A DNA stretch of 61,904 nucleotides from Psychroflexus gondwanensis ACAM 44 (GCF_000355905.1 NZ_APLF01000017.1:1-61904); one strand, 5' to 3'; positions 48,221 to 57,228 are shown, numbered from the stretch's first letter. The notes: generated by a model from the letters alone, not told the origin. Numbers and translations: made by a program.

Positions 48221-48356
48221 GATTATGTAGAATTTATCTTCAGGTATAATAGGGCAGAATTACATAAATTTTAAGATTACTAATAAAATTATGATTTTTA
48301 TTTTAAATACAATGATAAATATTTATGGGCGGTATTTTTAAAGTGCTACCTATGTT

Positions 48357-49333
48357 TAGTCCCTAACGGGACAATTGAGGTTGTTGTTCTTCTTTTTAAA
48401 ACGCTATGGGTTTTGATCTTTGTCCCGTTAGGGACTATATCTCGGTAAAAAAAAGTAAACGGAAAAAATAGCGTGCCTTTAGGTACGCCCTATGGTTTGT
48501 GGGTTCGACGTCACTATGACTAGCTCCTGGTTTTTATGTTGTACCTGACGGCACAATCTGGTGTTAGGATGATGCTTCGTGTTACCTATGTTTAGTCCCT
48601 AACGGGACAATTGAGGTTGTTGTTCTTCTTTTACAAGGTAACACAAAGCTCAATTTTGAACCCCTCAAATCACTTTATCAATATGTCCCGTCAGGGACTA
48701 GCTCTCGGTAAAAAAAAGGTAAACGAAAAAAACAGCGTGCCGTTAGGTACGCCCTATGGTTTGGGGATTGTTTTTAAAAGCGTGCCGTTAGGTACGCCCT
48801 ATGATTTGGTTGTTGTCTTTCGACTTCTCTATCAGTAGCTTCTGGTTTTATATTGTACCTGACGCCACAATCTGGTGATATGATGATGCTTTGTGTTACC
48901 CATGTTTAGTCTTTAACGGGACAAATAGGAGTGTTGTTCTCTTTTACAAGGTAAAGCTAAGCCCAATTTTAAACCTCTCAACTCACTTAATCAACATGTC
49001 CCGTTAGGGACTAGCTCTCGGTAAAAAAAGTAATCGAAAAAATAGCGTGCCGTTAGGTATGCCCTATGGTTTGGGGATTTCTTTTCGACTTCCTTATGAC
49101 TAGCTGCTGGTTTTTATGTTGTACCTGACGGCACAATCTGGTGTTAGGATGATGCTTCGTGTTACCCATGTTTAGTCCCTGACGGGACAATTGAGGTTGT
49201 TGTTTTTCTCTTTTACAAGGTAACGCTAAGCCCGTTTTTAACCCCCACAACTCACTTAATCAACATGTCCCGTTAAGGACTAATTCTCAGTCAAAAAAAA
49301 TGAACGAAAAAAAAAGCGTGCCTTTAGGTACTC
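48357..49333. repeat. REP-like hairpin array, right part
   Basis: Continues the left array in the same phase after the transposase. C at 48357, 48593, 48907, 49173. D at 48420, 48683, 48996, 49265. A at 48471, 48735, 48780, 49045, 49316. B at 48539, 48853, 49119. The A-A pair at 48735/48780 is the only break in the A-B-C-D order, a short direct duplication. The C-to-D spacer exists in two versions: a shorter one with AACGCTATGGGTTTTGAT (left part and the first unit here), and a longer one with CTTTTACAAGGTAA and CACTTAATCAACATG from 48610 on. A-family palindromes near the end carry single changes in the loop or stem (48471, 49316). Confidence 0.88.
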
Positions 49334-49377
49334 CCTATGATTTGTGTAATTATAGATCGCAAAACGCCATTCAAAAA

Positions 49378-51729
49378 TCACTTCCCAATTGTGCTTTCAA
49401 AAAGTTTTAATATTCTACGGTATTCATCTGTCCAACTGCTAGGCTGAGTAAAGCCATGACCTTCAACTGGGTAGACTGCCATTTCCCAATTTTCTTTCTT
49501 TAATTCTATAAGGCGTTGTGACAGCCTTACCACATCTTGAAAATGAACGTTGGTATCTACAACACCATGAGCGATCAACAGATGTCCTTCAAGACCTTCA
49601 GCAAAGTAAATAGGTGACGACTTTCGGTAAGCTTCTGGATCTAGGTGGGGCTCATTCAGAATGTTGGATGTATACCCATGGTTATAGTGAGCCCAGTCCG
49701 TTACAGATCTTAGCGCTGCTCCAGCGGCAAAAGTGTCTGGTTCATTAAATAAAGCCATCAGGGTAATAAAGCCTCCATAGCTTCCTCCATACATCCCAAT
49801 TTTCTCAGGGTCTATGTTGTAATTCTCTACTAAATACTTAGCCCCATCAACTTGGTCAGATAAATCTTTTCCTCCCATATGTCTATAAATTCCTGTTCTC
49901 CAATCTCTCCCGTATCCTGCACTTCCCCTATAATCTATATCCAAAACCGTGTATCCAAGATCGGTCAAAAGGTTATTAAACATATACTCTCTAAAATAAC
50001 TCGACCACCATTTGTGAGCATTTTGAAGATAACCTGCGCCGTGAACAAAAATTACCGCCGCTTTCTTATCGACATCTTCGTCTGGGGTATAAAGTCTAGC
50101 ATAAGGCTTGGCCCCATCTTCAGCGGTAAACTGAATCAACTCTGGAGTTCTCCAATCGTAGCTTTTAAAGGCGTCAGACTGTCCAGAAGTGAGTTGTTCT
50201 AAAGAAGAATTCACTTTAGTGCGCTTGAGATAAAGTTCCTCTGGAGAATTGAAATCCGAAAACAAGACCGCCATATACTTTTCATCTGGAGATAAGCTCA
50301 CTTGGTGCTTACCTTCCATAGACGTCAGTTGAATTTTTTCACCTCCCATGACCGGCATTTTATAAAAATGACGCTCTCCTGGATGCACTTCAGAAGACGT
50401 AAAAAACCATGAGTTTTGATCTAAAGACAATTGGGGGTTAAAGATTTCATACTCGCCATCTGTTAGTTGGGTTTGTTTGTTCTTCTTAACATCATGAACA
50501 TATAAATGTGAGTATCCTGTCGCTTCAGACTGGTAATACACATGAGTATTATCGCCTAACCAACCCAATGTTCCACCACCGTAATAACTCCCAATTCCTG
50601 GACCTGCAATCCAAGCTTCATCATGTTGTCTATCTAAAGTTTCCAAGGCTCCAGTGTCCAAATTCAAAAGGCTAATCCAACGGTCTTTATTGTCTTGAGC
50701 TCTTATAGACAAAACCGCCTGTTGATCTGTAGAAGAAAATTTTACATCAGAAAAGCTCACTCCACGTTCCTTGTTTTCCCATTCTCGATCTGGATAATCC
50801 TTGGTATAACTAGGTAAATCTGTGATGCCTGGTAGTGAAGAAACATCTATTTTAAAAACCGTATCTTTTTCAATATGATAAAGCCACAAGTCTCTTTGTT
50901 GAGTCTGGTCGCCAACTTTGCTTCTCGCATCCAAGGGTTTTGTATAGCCGGAAGCGTCTACATAATTTGGAACTCCTGAAGATTCTGATTCTGAAGGTTC
51001 GTAAGTTTGAAACGCTAAAAACTGACCTGTTTCACTAATGTTGAAATTAAAGGCGAATTTTTTATCTAAATAAAAGGCGAATTTTTCATCTTGAAATAAC
51101 TCTCTGTTTTTATCTCTGAGTTCGGACTTTTCTTTTTGAGTCCGCACTTCTTCAAGAAGACTTAAATTTTCATCTTCTAGCCATTGATTTTTTTCAGATT
51201 TTTCGGAGGTTTTGTCGTTAGAACTTCCAGACTCTATGTTGGTTTTTTGCTGAATTTGCCCTAGATCAGCATCATAAATAAAGAGGTTGTTTCCTAAGAT
51301 AAAGGCATACTTTGACGTCGTTATAAACTTTGGACTTTGGATGGGTTCTCCAAGATCCAAGATGAGCTGGGCCGATTTTTTTTTCTTATCGTAGAGGTAT
51401 AAATCTCCATATTTCACGAAAAGCTTTTGAGTCTGTTTATCATTATAATCCCCGTAGACAGGAATTTTTGACTTGCGATCTGCAAGGCTAACTTTCTCGA
51501 TGTTCGATTTGTTTTTCAACCTTATTTGATACAACGAGTCTGAAACCTGTTGTTCTGGATTATAGTCGAAATAAATAATGTCCGACTCCTCGTTCCATTC
51601 TATATTAGAGGGAAACGTCCCAAACCATTGTGGATCTTGCATGATTTGGTTGACAGTCAGATCAGATTGGGCTTTGCCCACCCAGCTTGCTAGAAAAATG
51701 AAGATAAAAATGCGCAGTGAAAAGTTCAT
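49378..51729 (-). CDS. Secreted S9-family peptidase (dipeptidyl-peptidase IV-like)
   Basis: 783 residues from ATG 51729 (MNFSLRIFIFIFLASWVGKAQ), which gives a good signal peptide; the frame is open 9 codons further. An eight-blade propeller-like region covers ~30-530. The C-terminal hydrolase shows IFVHGAGYLQNAHKWWSSYF, the nucleophile in GMYGGSYGGFITL (Ser), Asp in AHGVVDTNVHFQ and His in PVEGHGFTQPSSW. The overall order matches secreted S9B/S9C dipeptidyl-peptidases of Bacteroidota. The stop codon lies 45 bases from the last hairpin of the array. Confidence 0.9.
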   Translation of the reverse strand: MNFSLRIFIFIFLASWVGKAQSDLTVNQIMQDPQWFGTFPSNIEWNEESDIIYFDYNPEQQVSDSLYQIRLKNKSNIEKVSLADRKSKIPVYGDYNDKQTQKLFVKYGDLYLYDKKKKSAQLILDLGEPIQSPKFITTSKYAFILGNNLFIYDADLGQIQQKTNIESGSSNDKTSEKSEKNQWLEDENLSLLEEVRTQKEKSELRDKNRELFQDEKFAFYLDKKFAFNFNISETGQFLAFQTYEPSESESSGVPNYVDASGYTKPLDARSKVGDQTQQRDLWLYHIEKDTVFKIDVSSLPGITDLPSYTKDYPDREWENKERGVSFSDVKFSSTDQQAVLSIRAQDNKDRWISLLNLDTGALETLDRQHDEAWIAGPGIGSYYGGGTLGWLGDNTHVYYQSEATGYSHLYVHDVKKNKQTQLTDGEYEIFNPQLSLDQNSWFFTSSEVHPGERHFYKMPVMGGEKIQLTSMEGKHQVSLSPDEKYMAVLFSDFNSPEELYLKRTKVNSSLEQLTSGQSDAFKSYDWRTPELIQFTAEDGAKPYARLYTPDEDVDKKAAVIFVHGAGYLQNAHKWWSSYFREYMFNNLLTDLGYTVLDIDYRGSAGYGRDWRTGIYRHMGGKDLSDQVDGAKYLVENYNIDPEKIGMYGGSYGGFITLMALFNEPDTFAAGAALRSVTDWAHYNHGYTSNILNEPHLDPEAYRKSSPIYFAEGLEGHLLIAHGVVDTNVHFQDVVRLSQRLIELKKENWEMAVYPVEGHGFTQPSSWTDEYRRILKLFESTIGK

Positions 51730-51824
51730 AGAATTTGTTTTTTGAGAATCAATCAAATATAAAAGCTTTTCTAGTAAAGCTTTAAGGGGAATTCTTATTA
51801 ATTTTAAACCTAGATTATATTCTT

Positions 51825-52694
51825 ATGACTTCAAAACTCCAATTAAGTTTAACGCTCCTCTTGCTGCTTGTTTTTAATTTGACTCAATCTCAAGAGAAAA
51901 GAGCCTTTTCCCTGTATACCCAAAAAGGAGAAAAAATCTCTTATGATACTATGCTGGACAGTTTAAGCAAAACCAATGTGGTGCTGTTTGGAGAGTTTCA
52001 TAACAATCCTATTTCGCATTGGTTACAATTTGAAGTTGTCTCCGATTTAAAAACCTCAAAAACCAACCTTGCCATTGGTGCCGAAATGTTTGAAACCGAC
52101 ACACAATCTGTCCTTAACTTGTATTTAAAAGACAGCCTTACAGAACCTAAGTTTAAAAAAGAGGCTAGAGTTTGGAGCAATTATTCCACAGATTATAAGC
52201 CATTGGTAGAGCTAGCAAAACGAGATTCTATCCCCTATATCGCGACCAATATTCCAAGACCTTATGCTACTCGTGTATACAAAAATGGTGGCTTTTCAGC
52301 TTTAGATAGCCTCCCCAAAAACGAGTTGAAGTGGGTAGCGCCATTGCCTATTCCTTTTGATATCAATTTAAGTTCATACCAAAATATGCTAGACATGATG
52401 GGAGGACATGGAGGCGAAGATCTTGTAAAAGCCCAAGCCATAAAAGACGCCACTATGGCTCATTTTATATTAGAAAACTTAAAACCAAATCAAGTCTTTG
52501 TTCACCTTAACGGGAGCTACCATTCCAATTCTTTTGAAGGTATTTACTGGTATCTTAAAACCTATAGAGAAAACCTCAACATCTTAACACTCACGACGGT
52601 TGAACAAAAAAACGTGCATCAGTTGAAGGAAGAACACAAAGGTGTAGCGAATTTTATTATTGTTGTAGACGAAAACATGACCAAAACGTATTAA
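51825..52694 (+). CDS. ChaN-family (haem-binding uptake, Tiki superfamily) secreted protein
   Basis: 289 residues. A signal peptide is predicted from the hydrophobic start LSLTLLLLLVFNLTQSQ. The superfamily motifs are present: VVLFGEFHNNP (~51-61), AIGAEMFETD, and FVHLNGSYHSNSFEG near the C-terminus, the paired Glu-x-His and His residues of the EreA/ChaN/TIKI fold. ChaN-type proteins are thought to bind haem or iron; some relatives are peptidases. The nitrilase gene starts 2 bases after its stop. Confidence 0.82.
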   Translation: MTSKLQLSLTLLLLLVFNLTQSQEKRAFSLYTQKGEKISYDTMLDSLSKTNVVLFGEFHNNPISHWLQFEVVSDLKTSKTNLAIGAEMFETDTQSVLNLYLKDSLTEPKFKKEARVWSNYSTDYKPLVELAKRDSIPYIATNIPRPYATRVYKNGGFSALDSLPKNELKWVAPLPIPFDINLSSYQNMLDMMGGHGGEDLVKAQAIKDATMAHFILENLKPNQVFVHLNGSYHSNSFEGIYWYLKTYRENLNILTLTTVEQKNVHQLKEEHKGVANFIIVVDENMTKTY

Positions 52695-52696
52695 AA

Positions 52697-53482
52697 ATGA
52701 ACGATACCCTTAAGATCTCTTACCTACAAACCGAACTAATTTGGGAACATCCCAATGCAAACAGAGCCGTTTTTGAAGAAAAAATAGCCGCTTGCCCAAA
52801 GGATACCGAGGTGATTATTTTACCCGAAATGTTTAATACGGGCTTTTCTATGAATGCTGAAGCCAACGCAGAAGACGTGCAGATTGTTTTGGAATGGATG
52901 AAAGCTCAATCCAAAAAACACCAAGCAGCGCTGACAGGCAGTGCCATGGTAAAAGAAAATGGAAAGTATTTCAACAGGATGTTCTTTGTAGAGCCTGGCG
53001 GAAAAGTTTCAAAATACGATAAAAAACACTTATTTACTTTAGCAAAAGAACAGGAGACGTATACCCCTGGAAACGAAAGGTGTGTTGTGCATTACAAAGG
53101 TTGGAACATTTGTTTGATGGTTTGCTACGATTTGCGTTTTCCGGTCTGGGCTAGGAATAAAGATGATTATGAGGTCTTGATCTATGTTGCCAATTGGCCA
53201 GCAAAGCGAATCTCCGCGTGGGATACTTTACTAAAAGCCCGTGCTATCGAAAACATGAGTTATTGTATTGGCGTTAATATAATTGGAACCGATGGAAATA
53301 ATTTTCCTTACGTAGGTCATTCTGCGGCCTATAATGTATTGGGAGAACCCTTAAGCTCACACCTTCCAGAAGAGGAGGTTATTGAAACCGTCATTTTAAA
53401 AAAATCTGACCTTGAAACGACTCGAGAAAAACTAGGCTTTTTAAAGGATAAAGATCGCTTTGAGATCACTACTGAACAATAA
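52697..53482 (+). CDS. Carbon-nitrogen hydrolase, omega-amidase (YafV) type
   Basis: 261 residues. The catalytic triad of the nitrilase fold is visible: Glu44 in ILPEMFNTGF, Lys110 in YDKKHLFTL and Cys143 in LMVCYDLRFPVW. ILPEMFNTGFSM and VANWPAKRISAWD are typical of the omega-amidase (2-oxoglutaramate amidase) branch, which repairs products of glutamine transamination. Cytoplasmic. It is coupled to the chaN-like gene by a 2-base gap. Confidence 0.87.
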   Translation: MNDTLKISYLQTELIWEHPNANRAVFEEKIAACPKDTEVIILPEMFNTGFSMNAEANAEDVQIVLEWMKAQSKKHQAALTGSAMVKENGKYFNRMFFVEPGGKVSKYDKKHLFTLAKEQETYTPGNERCVVHYKGWNICLMVCYDLRFPVWARNKDDYEVLIYVANWPAKRISAWDTLLKARAIENMSYCIGVNIIGTDGNNFPYVGHSAAYNVLGEPLSSHLPEEEVIETVILKKSDLETTREKLGFLKDKDRFEITTEQ

Positions 53483-53635
53483 ACAGTTTTCAAATTCGCG
53501 AAAGTGCTGTAACTCCTCTCCTTTCCCTTTAAACCCATCTCTCAAATTAACTCATCATCATAGGATCATCGGCAAACTATAAGGCTTTCGTACTTTACCG
53601 ACGATAAGAAAGTTTAGTTATTAGAAAAATTTCTT

Positions 53636-53923
53636 TTACATCTGAAGGTTTAAGCTCAGTTTCGCTCCTAGAGCATTGAAAATTCGCATCACAGTTTCGA
53701 ATGTCACGTTTCCCGTGCTGTTTTCAAGTCTTGAAATTTGTGATTTTTTTACACCCACCAATTCCCCCAATTGCTCTTGAGTAAGATTTCTTTTCTTCCG
53801 AGCAGTTTTAATCATATCTCCAATCAATTCAAGTTTTAACTCAAATTCATATTCTTCTCTTTCTTGAGTTCCCTTTTTTCCAATTAAAAGGTCTTCAGAT
53901 TGGTCTAAAGTATAATTTTTCAT
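53636..53923 (-). CDS. XRE-family antitoxin (HigA-like)
   Basis: 95 residues. A helix-turn-helix of the Cro/C1 type lies at ~35-90: IKTARKKRNLTQEQLGELVG and KKSQISRLENSTGNVTFETV. An N-terminal segment DQSEDLLIGKKGTQEREEYEFE is typical of antitoxins that pair with HigB/RelE-type toxins. It overlaps the upstream toxin gene by 4 bases (ATGA, 53920-53923), as in toxin-first higBA modules. The toxin is interrupted by a stop, so this antitoxin may be an orphan that still binds DNA. Confidence 0.85.
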   Translation of the reverse strand: MKNYTLDQSEDLLIGKKGTQEREEYEFELKLELIGDMIKTARKKRNLTQEQLGELVGVKKSQISRLENSTGNVTFETVMRIFNALGAKLSLNLQM

Positions 53924-54261
53924 TTCTTTTTATTTTTAAAATATCTTTTTCTAATCTTATCCGCTTTATCGATTTCTTTCTTATCCACTTTGCTGGTTTT
54001 CTTAACAATTCCGTGAGTTGCTAAAACTAATGTTTTAGGTTTATCTTCTTTGTCCCAAAATGCTAAAAGACGGTATTGAATTCCAGAATATAATTTTCAA
54101 AATTCCCAAATATGGTCTGTCAATTTTTTAAAAAAATTTGGGTCAGATTGTTGTTCAACTCTTCTTATATTCTGAAATATTTTCTTTCTAGCTTTAAAAT
54201 TTTGCTTCTCAATAAATTCGAAAGCTTCTTCAAGTAATATTGTCTCAAATCGCTTTATCAT
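53920..54261 (-). pseudogene. HigB/RelE-type toxin gene broken by one in-frame stop
   Basis: From ATG 54261 the frame reads MIKRFETILLEEAFEFIEKQ and on to WEF (residue 54). It then meets TGA at 54097-54099 and continues in the same frame as KLYSGIQYRLLAFWDKEDKP, then VLATHGIVKKTSKVDKKEI, to the true stop at 53920. The whole 113-codon frame matches a phage-derived Gp49-like/HigB toxin, where Arg is usual after WEF, so CGA or AGA to TGA would explain the lesion. No frameshift is present. The overlap with the antitoxin start supports the original operon. Probably inactive. Confidence 0.8.
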
Positions 54262-54439
54262 TTTTGGTGTAGAATAAGATATGATGCAAATGTAATAAAG
54301 TTTCTTTAATTGTAAACTTTTGAGAGAGCCTTAATGTTTGATATAGTTAGCAATCGATTCACTCTACCTTAAATCATCGTGGGTTTAAGGTGTGCCTACC
54401 CTACGAATACTTAGTTACTGGCAAAAGGTATTCTCTTTT

Positions 54440-54473
54440 GTTATTATTTTTTAGACTTCTAAAAAATAATAAC
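54440..54473. terminator. Perfect 16-bp AT-rich inverted repeat
   Basis: GTTATTATTTTTTAGA (54440-54455) and TCTAAAAAATAATAAC (54458-54473) are exact inverse complements with a 2-base loop. It spans the end of the short minus-strand frame downstream of the WD40 gene and could end its transcript. The low GC makes it a weak terminator, so it may instead be a protein-binding site. Confidence 0.5.
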
Positions 54474-54641
54474 GTCTGTCCATTTCAAGAGAACCAATAT
54501 TAGAAATGTAATGCCCGTACAAATATATATGGCATCTTGCCAATAAAAAGTTCTCGCTCCCCATATTTTCCAATTATGACCATATTTTGTTTTGATAGTT
54601 TCACGAGTAAACTTCCAATAAATTAGGTCACTAAATAGTTC
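54459..54641 (-). pseudogene. Short membrane-protein remnant downstream of the WD40 gene
   Basis: A 60-codon open frame reading ELFSDLIYWKFTRETIKTKY, then GHNWKIWGARTFYWQDAIYI and a hydrophobic segment CTGITFLILVLLKW, ending at 54459. The composition looks protein-like, but no ATG, GTG or TTG start lies at its 5' end, and a stop precedes it directly. It is either a 3' fragment of a lost gene or chance. The rest of 54262-54648 shows nothing else recognisable. Confidence 0.35.
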
Positions 54642-54648
54642 TCAGTTT

Positions 54649-55566
54649 TCACTTATTTAGATTTATTTCCCATATCATGATAGCTTTATCATCCCCTGCA
54701 GAAATCAAATAATTATTGTAGGTACTCCAAATTAATTTATTCACAGAAAATTGGTGTCCATTATATTTATCTTTATTAATTATTTCTAATTGTTGAAATG
54801 TTTTCGAATCCCAAATTTTTAAAGTTTTATCGCGACTAGCCGTAGCAAATAAGTTAGAATCTGGACTATATACAATATCGTAAATCGCCCAAGGATGCGC
54901 AGGAATTGATTTTAATAGTTCATAATTTCCAACTTGCCAGATGTTCAAATCACCATCTCTACCCCCCGTTAAAAGGAATTTTCCATCAGGACTGAAGCGC
55001 ACAACATTTGACGAAAGCTGATGTCCAACAAAGGCCTTTTTTTCCTGCACTGTTTTTAGGTCAAAAATACGAATGTTGCAATCGCCTGAAGCAACAGCTA
55101 TTTCAGAAGTCTTATAATTAAAATCAATGTTTCGTACTTTTTCATCAGTTACTTTTTTTAGCTTGATTAGGTCCAAAGTATCAAGCGAATAAATCGCTAA
55201 ATTGCCTTCTCCACCAGCGGTATAAATGCAATTGGTTTCTTTAGAATACTTAATATTAAAAACTTGAGAAGTATGGTTTTTTAAAATTTTTATTTCTTTT
55301 TTCTTTTCTAAATCTAATATATAAACATTGCCATTTGAGGTTCCTGCCACTATTATTTTTTTTTGGGGAATGTGACAAATAGAATATAAAGCGGTAGGAA
55401 AACCAGCTATAAATTTTTCATCTTGAAATGTTTTTAAATTCCATTGAGCAATTATCTTATCACTACTACCAGAGAAAATAAGATGTTCATCGGTTCCTGT
55501 ATCTAAAGCGTATACGGGGCTTTTATGTCCAGTTAATGTCGCTATTTTCTTTATCTCAATTTTCAT
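54649..55566 (-). CDS. WD40-repeat beta-propeller protein
   Basis: 305 residues made entirely of seven WD repeats, enough for one closed propeller. Blades end in AQWNL, VYILDL, LAIYSL, IRIFDL, LNIWQV, LKIWDS and IMIWEI, with GH dipeptides in TGHKSPVYAL, KNHTSQVF, VGHQLSS and NGHQFSV. No signal peptide, no other domain. Such stand-alone propellers serve as protein-binding platforms; WD40 genes in bacteria often sit in defence or signalling loci. No partner can be named. It stands between the broken toxin module and another broken gene. Confidence 0.85.
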   Translation of the reverse strand: MKIEIKKIATLTGHKSPVYALDTGTDEHLIFSGSSDKIIAQWNLKTFQDEKFIAGFPTALYSICHIPQKKIIVAGTSNGNVYILDLEKKKEIKILKNHTSQVFNIKYSKETNCIYTAGGEGNLAIYSLDTLDLIKLKKVTDEKVRNIDFNYKTSEIAVASGDCNIRIFDLKTVQEKKAFVGHQLSSNVVRFSPDGKFLLTGGRDGDLNIWQVGNYELLKSIPAHPWAIYDIVYSPDSNLFATASRDKTLKIWDSKTFQQLEIINKDKYNGHQFSVNKLIWSTYNNYLISAGDDKAIMIWEINLNK

Positions 55567-55610
55567 TTATGCAGAAGTTTTTTAATTTAGGTATGCTGGC
55601 TCTTATTACT

Positions 55611-55725
55611 GCCAACGTTTTGAATCTAAGCGACCTGTGGGGCTGCAAAGTTGTTTTTTCGAAGTTAAGAATAGTATTGTTAACAGGTAAGTGATCTCTC
55701 GAAATATACCCGCATGTTGTGTAGG
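55611..55725. repeat. Cassette-boundary-like spacer (GCCAACG...GTTGTG)
   Basis: Starts GCCAACGTTTTGAATC and ends near CCGCATGTTGTGTAGG, an imperfect inverted pair around ~100 bases of non-coding, partly self-complementary DNA. It lies between the WD40 gene start and the next gene's end. The left edge resembles those at 58608, 60957 and 61576. Confidence 0.4.
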
Positions 55726-55748
55726 TGTAGGTTATGTTACCAAAAGCA

Positions 55749-56393
55749 TTACCTACGAATTGTGTAGCGTGCTTTTAGCTCGGGTAGTTTAATTCTGCTT
55801 TTAATTGAACCATCACGAACACCGGCTCTTACATTCTGAACTATGAGCTCAATTTCATCAAATAGCCTATTGGTTTGTACAGTTGTACTTCTATTTTGGG
55901 TTTTGTTATTGAAATTACCATCCCATGAAATATCTGGATATCGGATTAATGGTGTGTCTTCAAATGCACTGAGTGTGAATATATGTCGAGAATTCTCGTT
56001 GTGATCTTGGTTTGATGGTATATTGACAAGTGAATAACTATGTACAAGAGCATTACGTAGAGCTTCTATCACATATTGGTCTTTCTCATCTATATCCGAG
56101 AAGTTCTGCAGGGCACCGCGAATTCCTTTTTTACCACTCGAAGATAAATTTGGTTCAAATACTTTGCCAATTATTTCTAGTAGCAGTAACTAGTTGGTGA
56201 TACCAATGAACGAATAAGGTTCTAAATAACCATTATTTCTATTTGTGAGGATGTTGTGTTTTAATTCACCAGTTGCAACGTCTCTTCCTGTTATTTTCCT
56301 AGCATCCTCTAGAGCGATGGAAAAGGACGAATAGCGATTATTCTCAATTAATTTATCACAAACAAATTTCTCTAAAAACTCAGTTAGATTCAT
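55749..56393 (-). pseudogene. Unrecognised gene split by one in-frame stop
   Basis: The frame begins ATG 56393 (MNLTEFLEKFVCDKLIENNR), runs 67 codons to TAG at 56190-56192, and continues without a frame change as LLLLEIIGKVFEPNLSSSGK and then ALRNALVHSYSLVN, to the stop at 55749. Joined, it would be a 213-residue protein. The continuity on both sides of the stop, with the same codon style, argues for a single recent nonsense change (for example TGG or CAG to TAG). I do not recognise the family. Confidence 0.65.
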
Positions 56394-56482
56394 AATTGTA
56401 AAATTGGTTTAGTCCGTATGTTCTGCAACAAGCTTTTAATGTTCGTTAAGGCAAATAGTTTACAAAGTTAAAGGGACATGCT

Positions 56483-57228
56483 TTACACTAGATTTTGACT
56501 TAGCCTAATTGATACATGTTTGTCTCTTATTTTATTTTCATTAAAGTAACCTAAAAATACGTCTCTATAAAATACTCTCCATATTCCATTTCCTTGATCA
56601 TCAGCACCAATGTATTTTCCCTTAAGACCAACAGTTAAATATCCCTAATAATATGACTTCCAACGCATGGCTTCATTTTGGCATACCTTCATCACTTTCA
56701 TGGTTTATTGGAAAAATCATGGCAATCTGCGGGTGTTTTCATTCCTAAAGATTCATGAGGTCTAATGTAGTTATACTCTTTTACAAAGCGCTTTAAGCTG
56801 CGTTGTTGGGCTTTTAAATCGAATGGAGGCTTTTGGCACAAGCTGCCTTTAAATCGCGGTGCATACGCTCGTGTCGTCCGTTCTGATCTGGCCGTGCTGG
56901 GTCGGATTAAACTGGATCTATTCTCAAATTCTATAAACCAATAGGATAGCCTAGTATATCTCTAGATGGCAGCTACAAATTTAAAGGGACTTCCGTCTTC
57001 GGTATGTATTTTTTTTGGGATGCCATACTTTCTAAAAACCTTTGTAAACTCTTGCTTAAAAGAAAGAAAGTTCTCTTTATAATGTCGTTTTGCTGTAAAC
57101 AAAAATCGGCTTTTAGAGTGGGCAATAGTATGCAGTTCCCTAAAACCCCCTCTGCTTTTATCAACAACCCCTTCACTAGTTGTTCCTGACCGATTTTTCT
57201 TTTTGAATATTAACACACAGAAATACAC
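56483..57228 (-). pseudogene. IS481-type transposase remnant
   Basis: C-terminal two-thirds of a DDE integrase-fold transposase in pieces. Reading on the minus strand: KSRGGFRELHTIAHSKSRFL, then FRKYGIPKKIHTEDGSPF (second Asp of DDE), a stop after FVAAI, RYTRLSYWFIEFEN, a shifted segment RHERMHRDLKAACAK, another shift to LKAQQRSLKRFVKEYNYIRP, HESLGMKTPADC, and finally a segment with TAG inside WKSYY(*)GYLTVGLKG and GNGIWRVFYRDVFLGYF, ending at 56483. The GRHERMHR...RPHESLG pattern is that of IS481 elements. At least four lesions are visible. The N-terminal third and terminal repeats were not found. Confidence 0.75.

Noticed and set aside
48611-48838. 75-codon plus-strand frame in the hairpin array
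   Set aside because: It runs through repeat units and its peptide repeats (VPLGTPYG, VPLGTPYD) are just translated hairpins; no start signal or family match.
49053-49250. 65-codon minus-strand frame in the hairpin array
   Set aside because: Same cause: translation of repeat DNA (LSRQGLNMGNTKHHP), commonly mis-annotated as a protein in flavobacterial genomes.
46967-49333. CRISPR array
   Set aside because: Repeats are short palindromes with conserved, not variable, sequence between them, and no cas genes are near.
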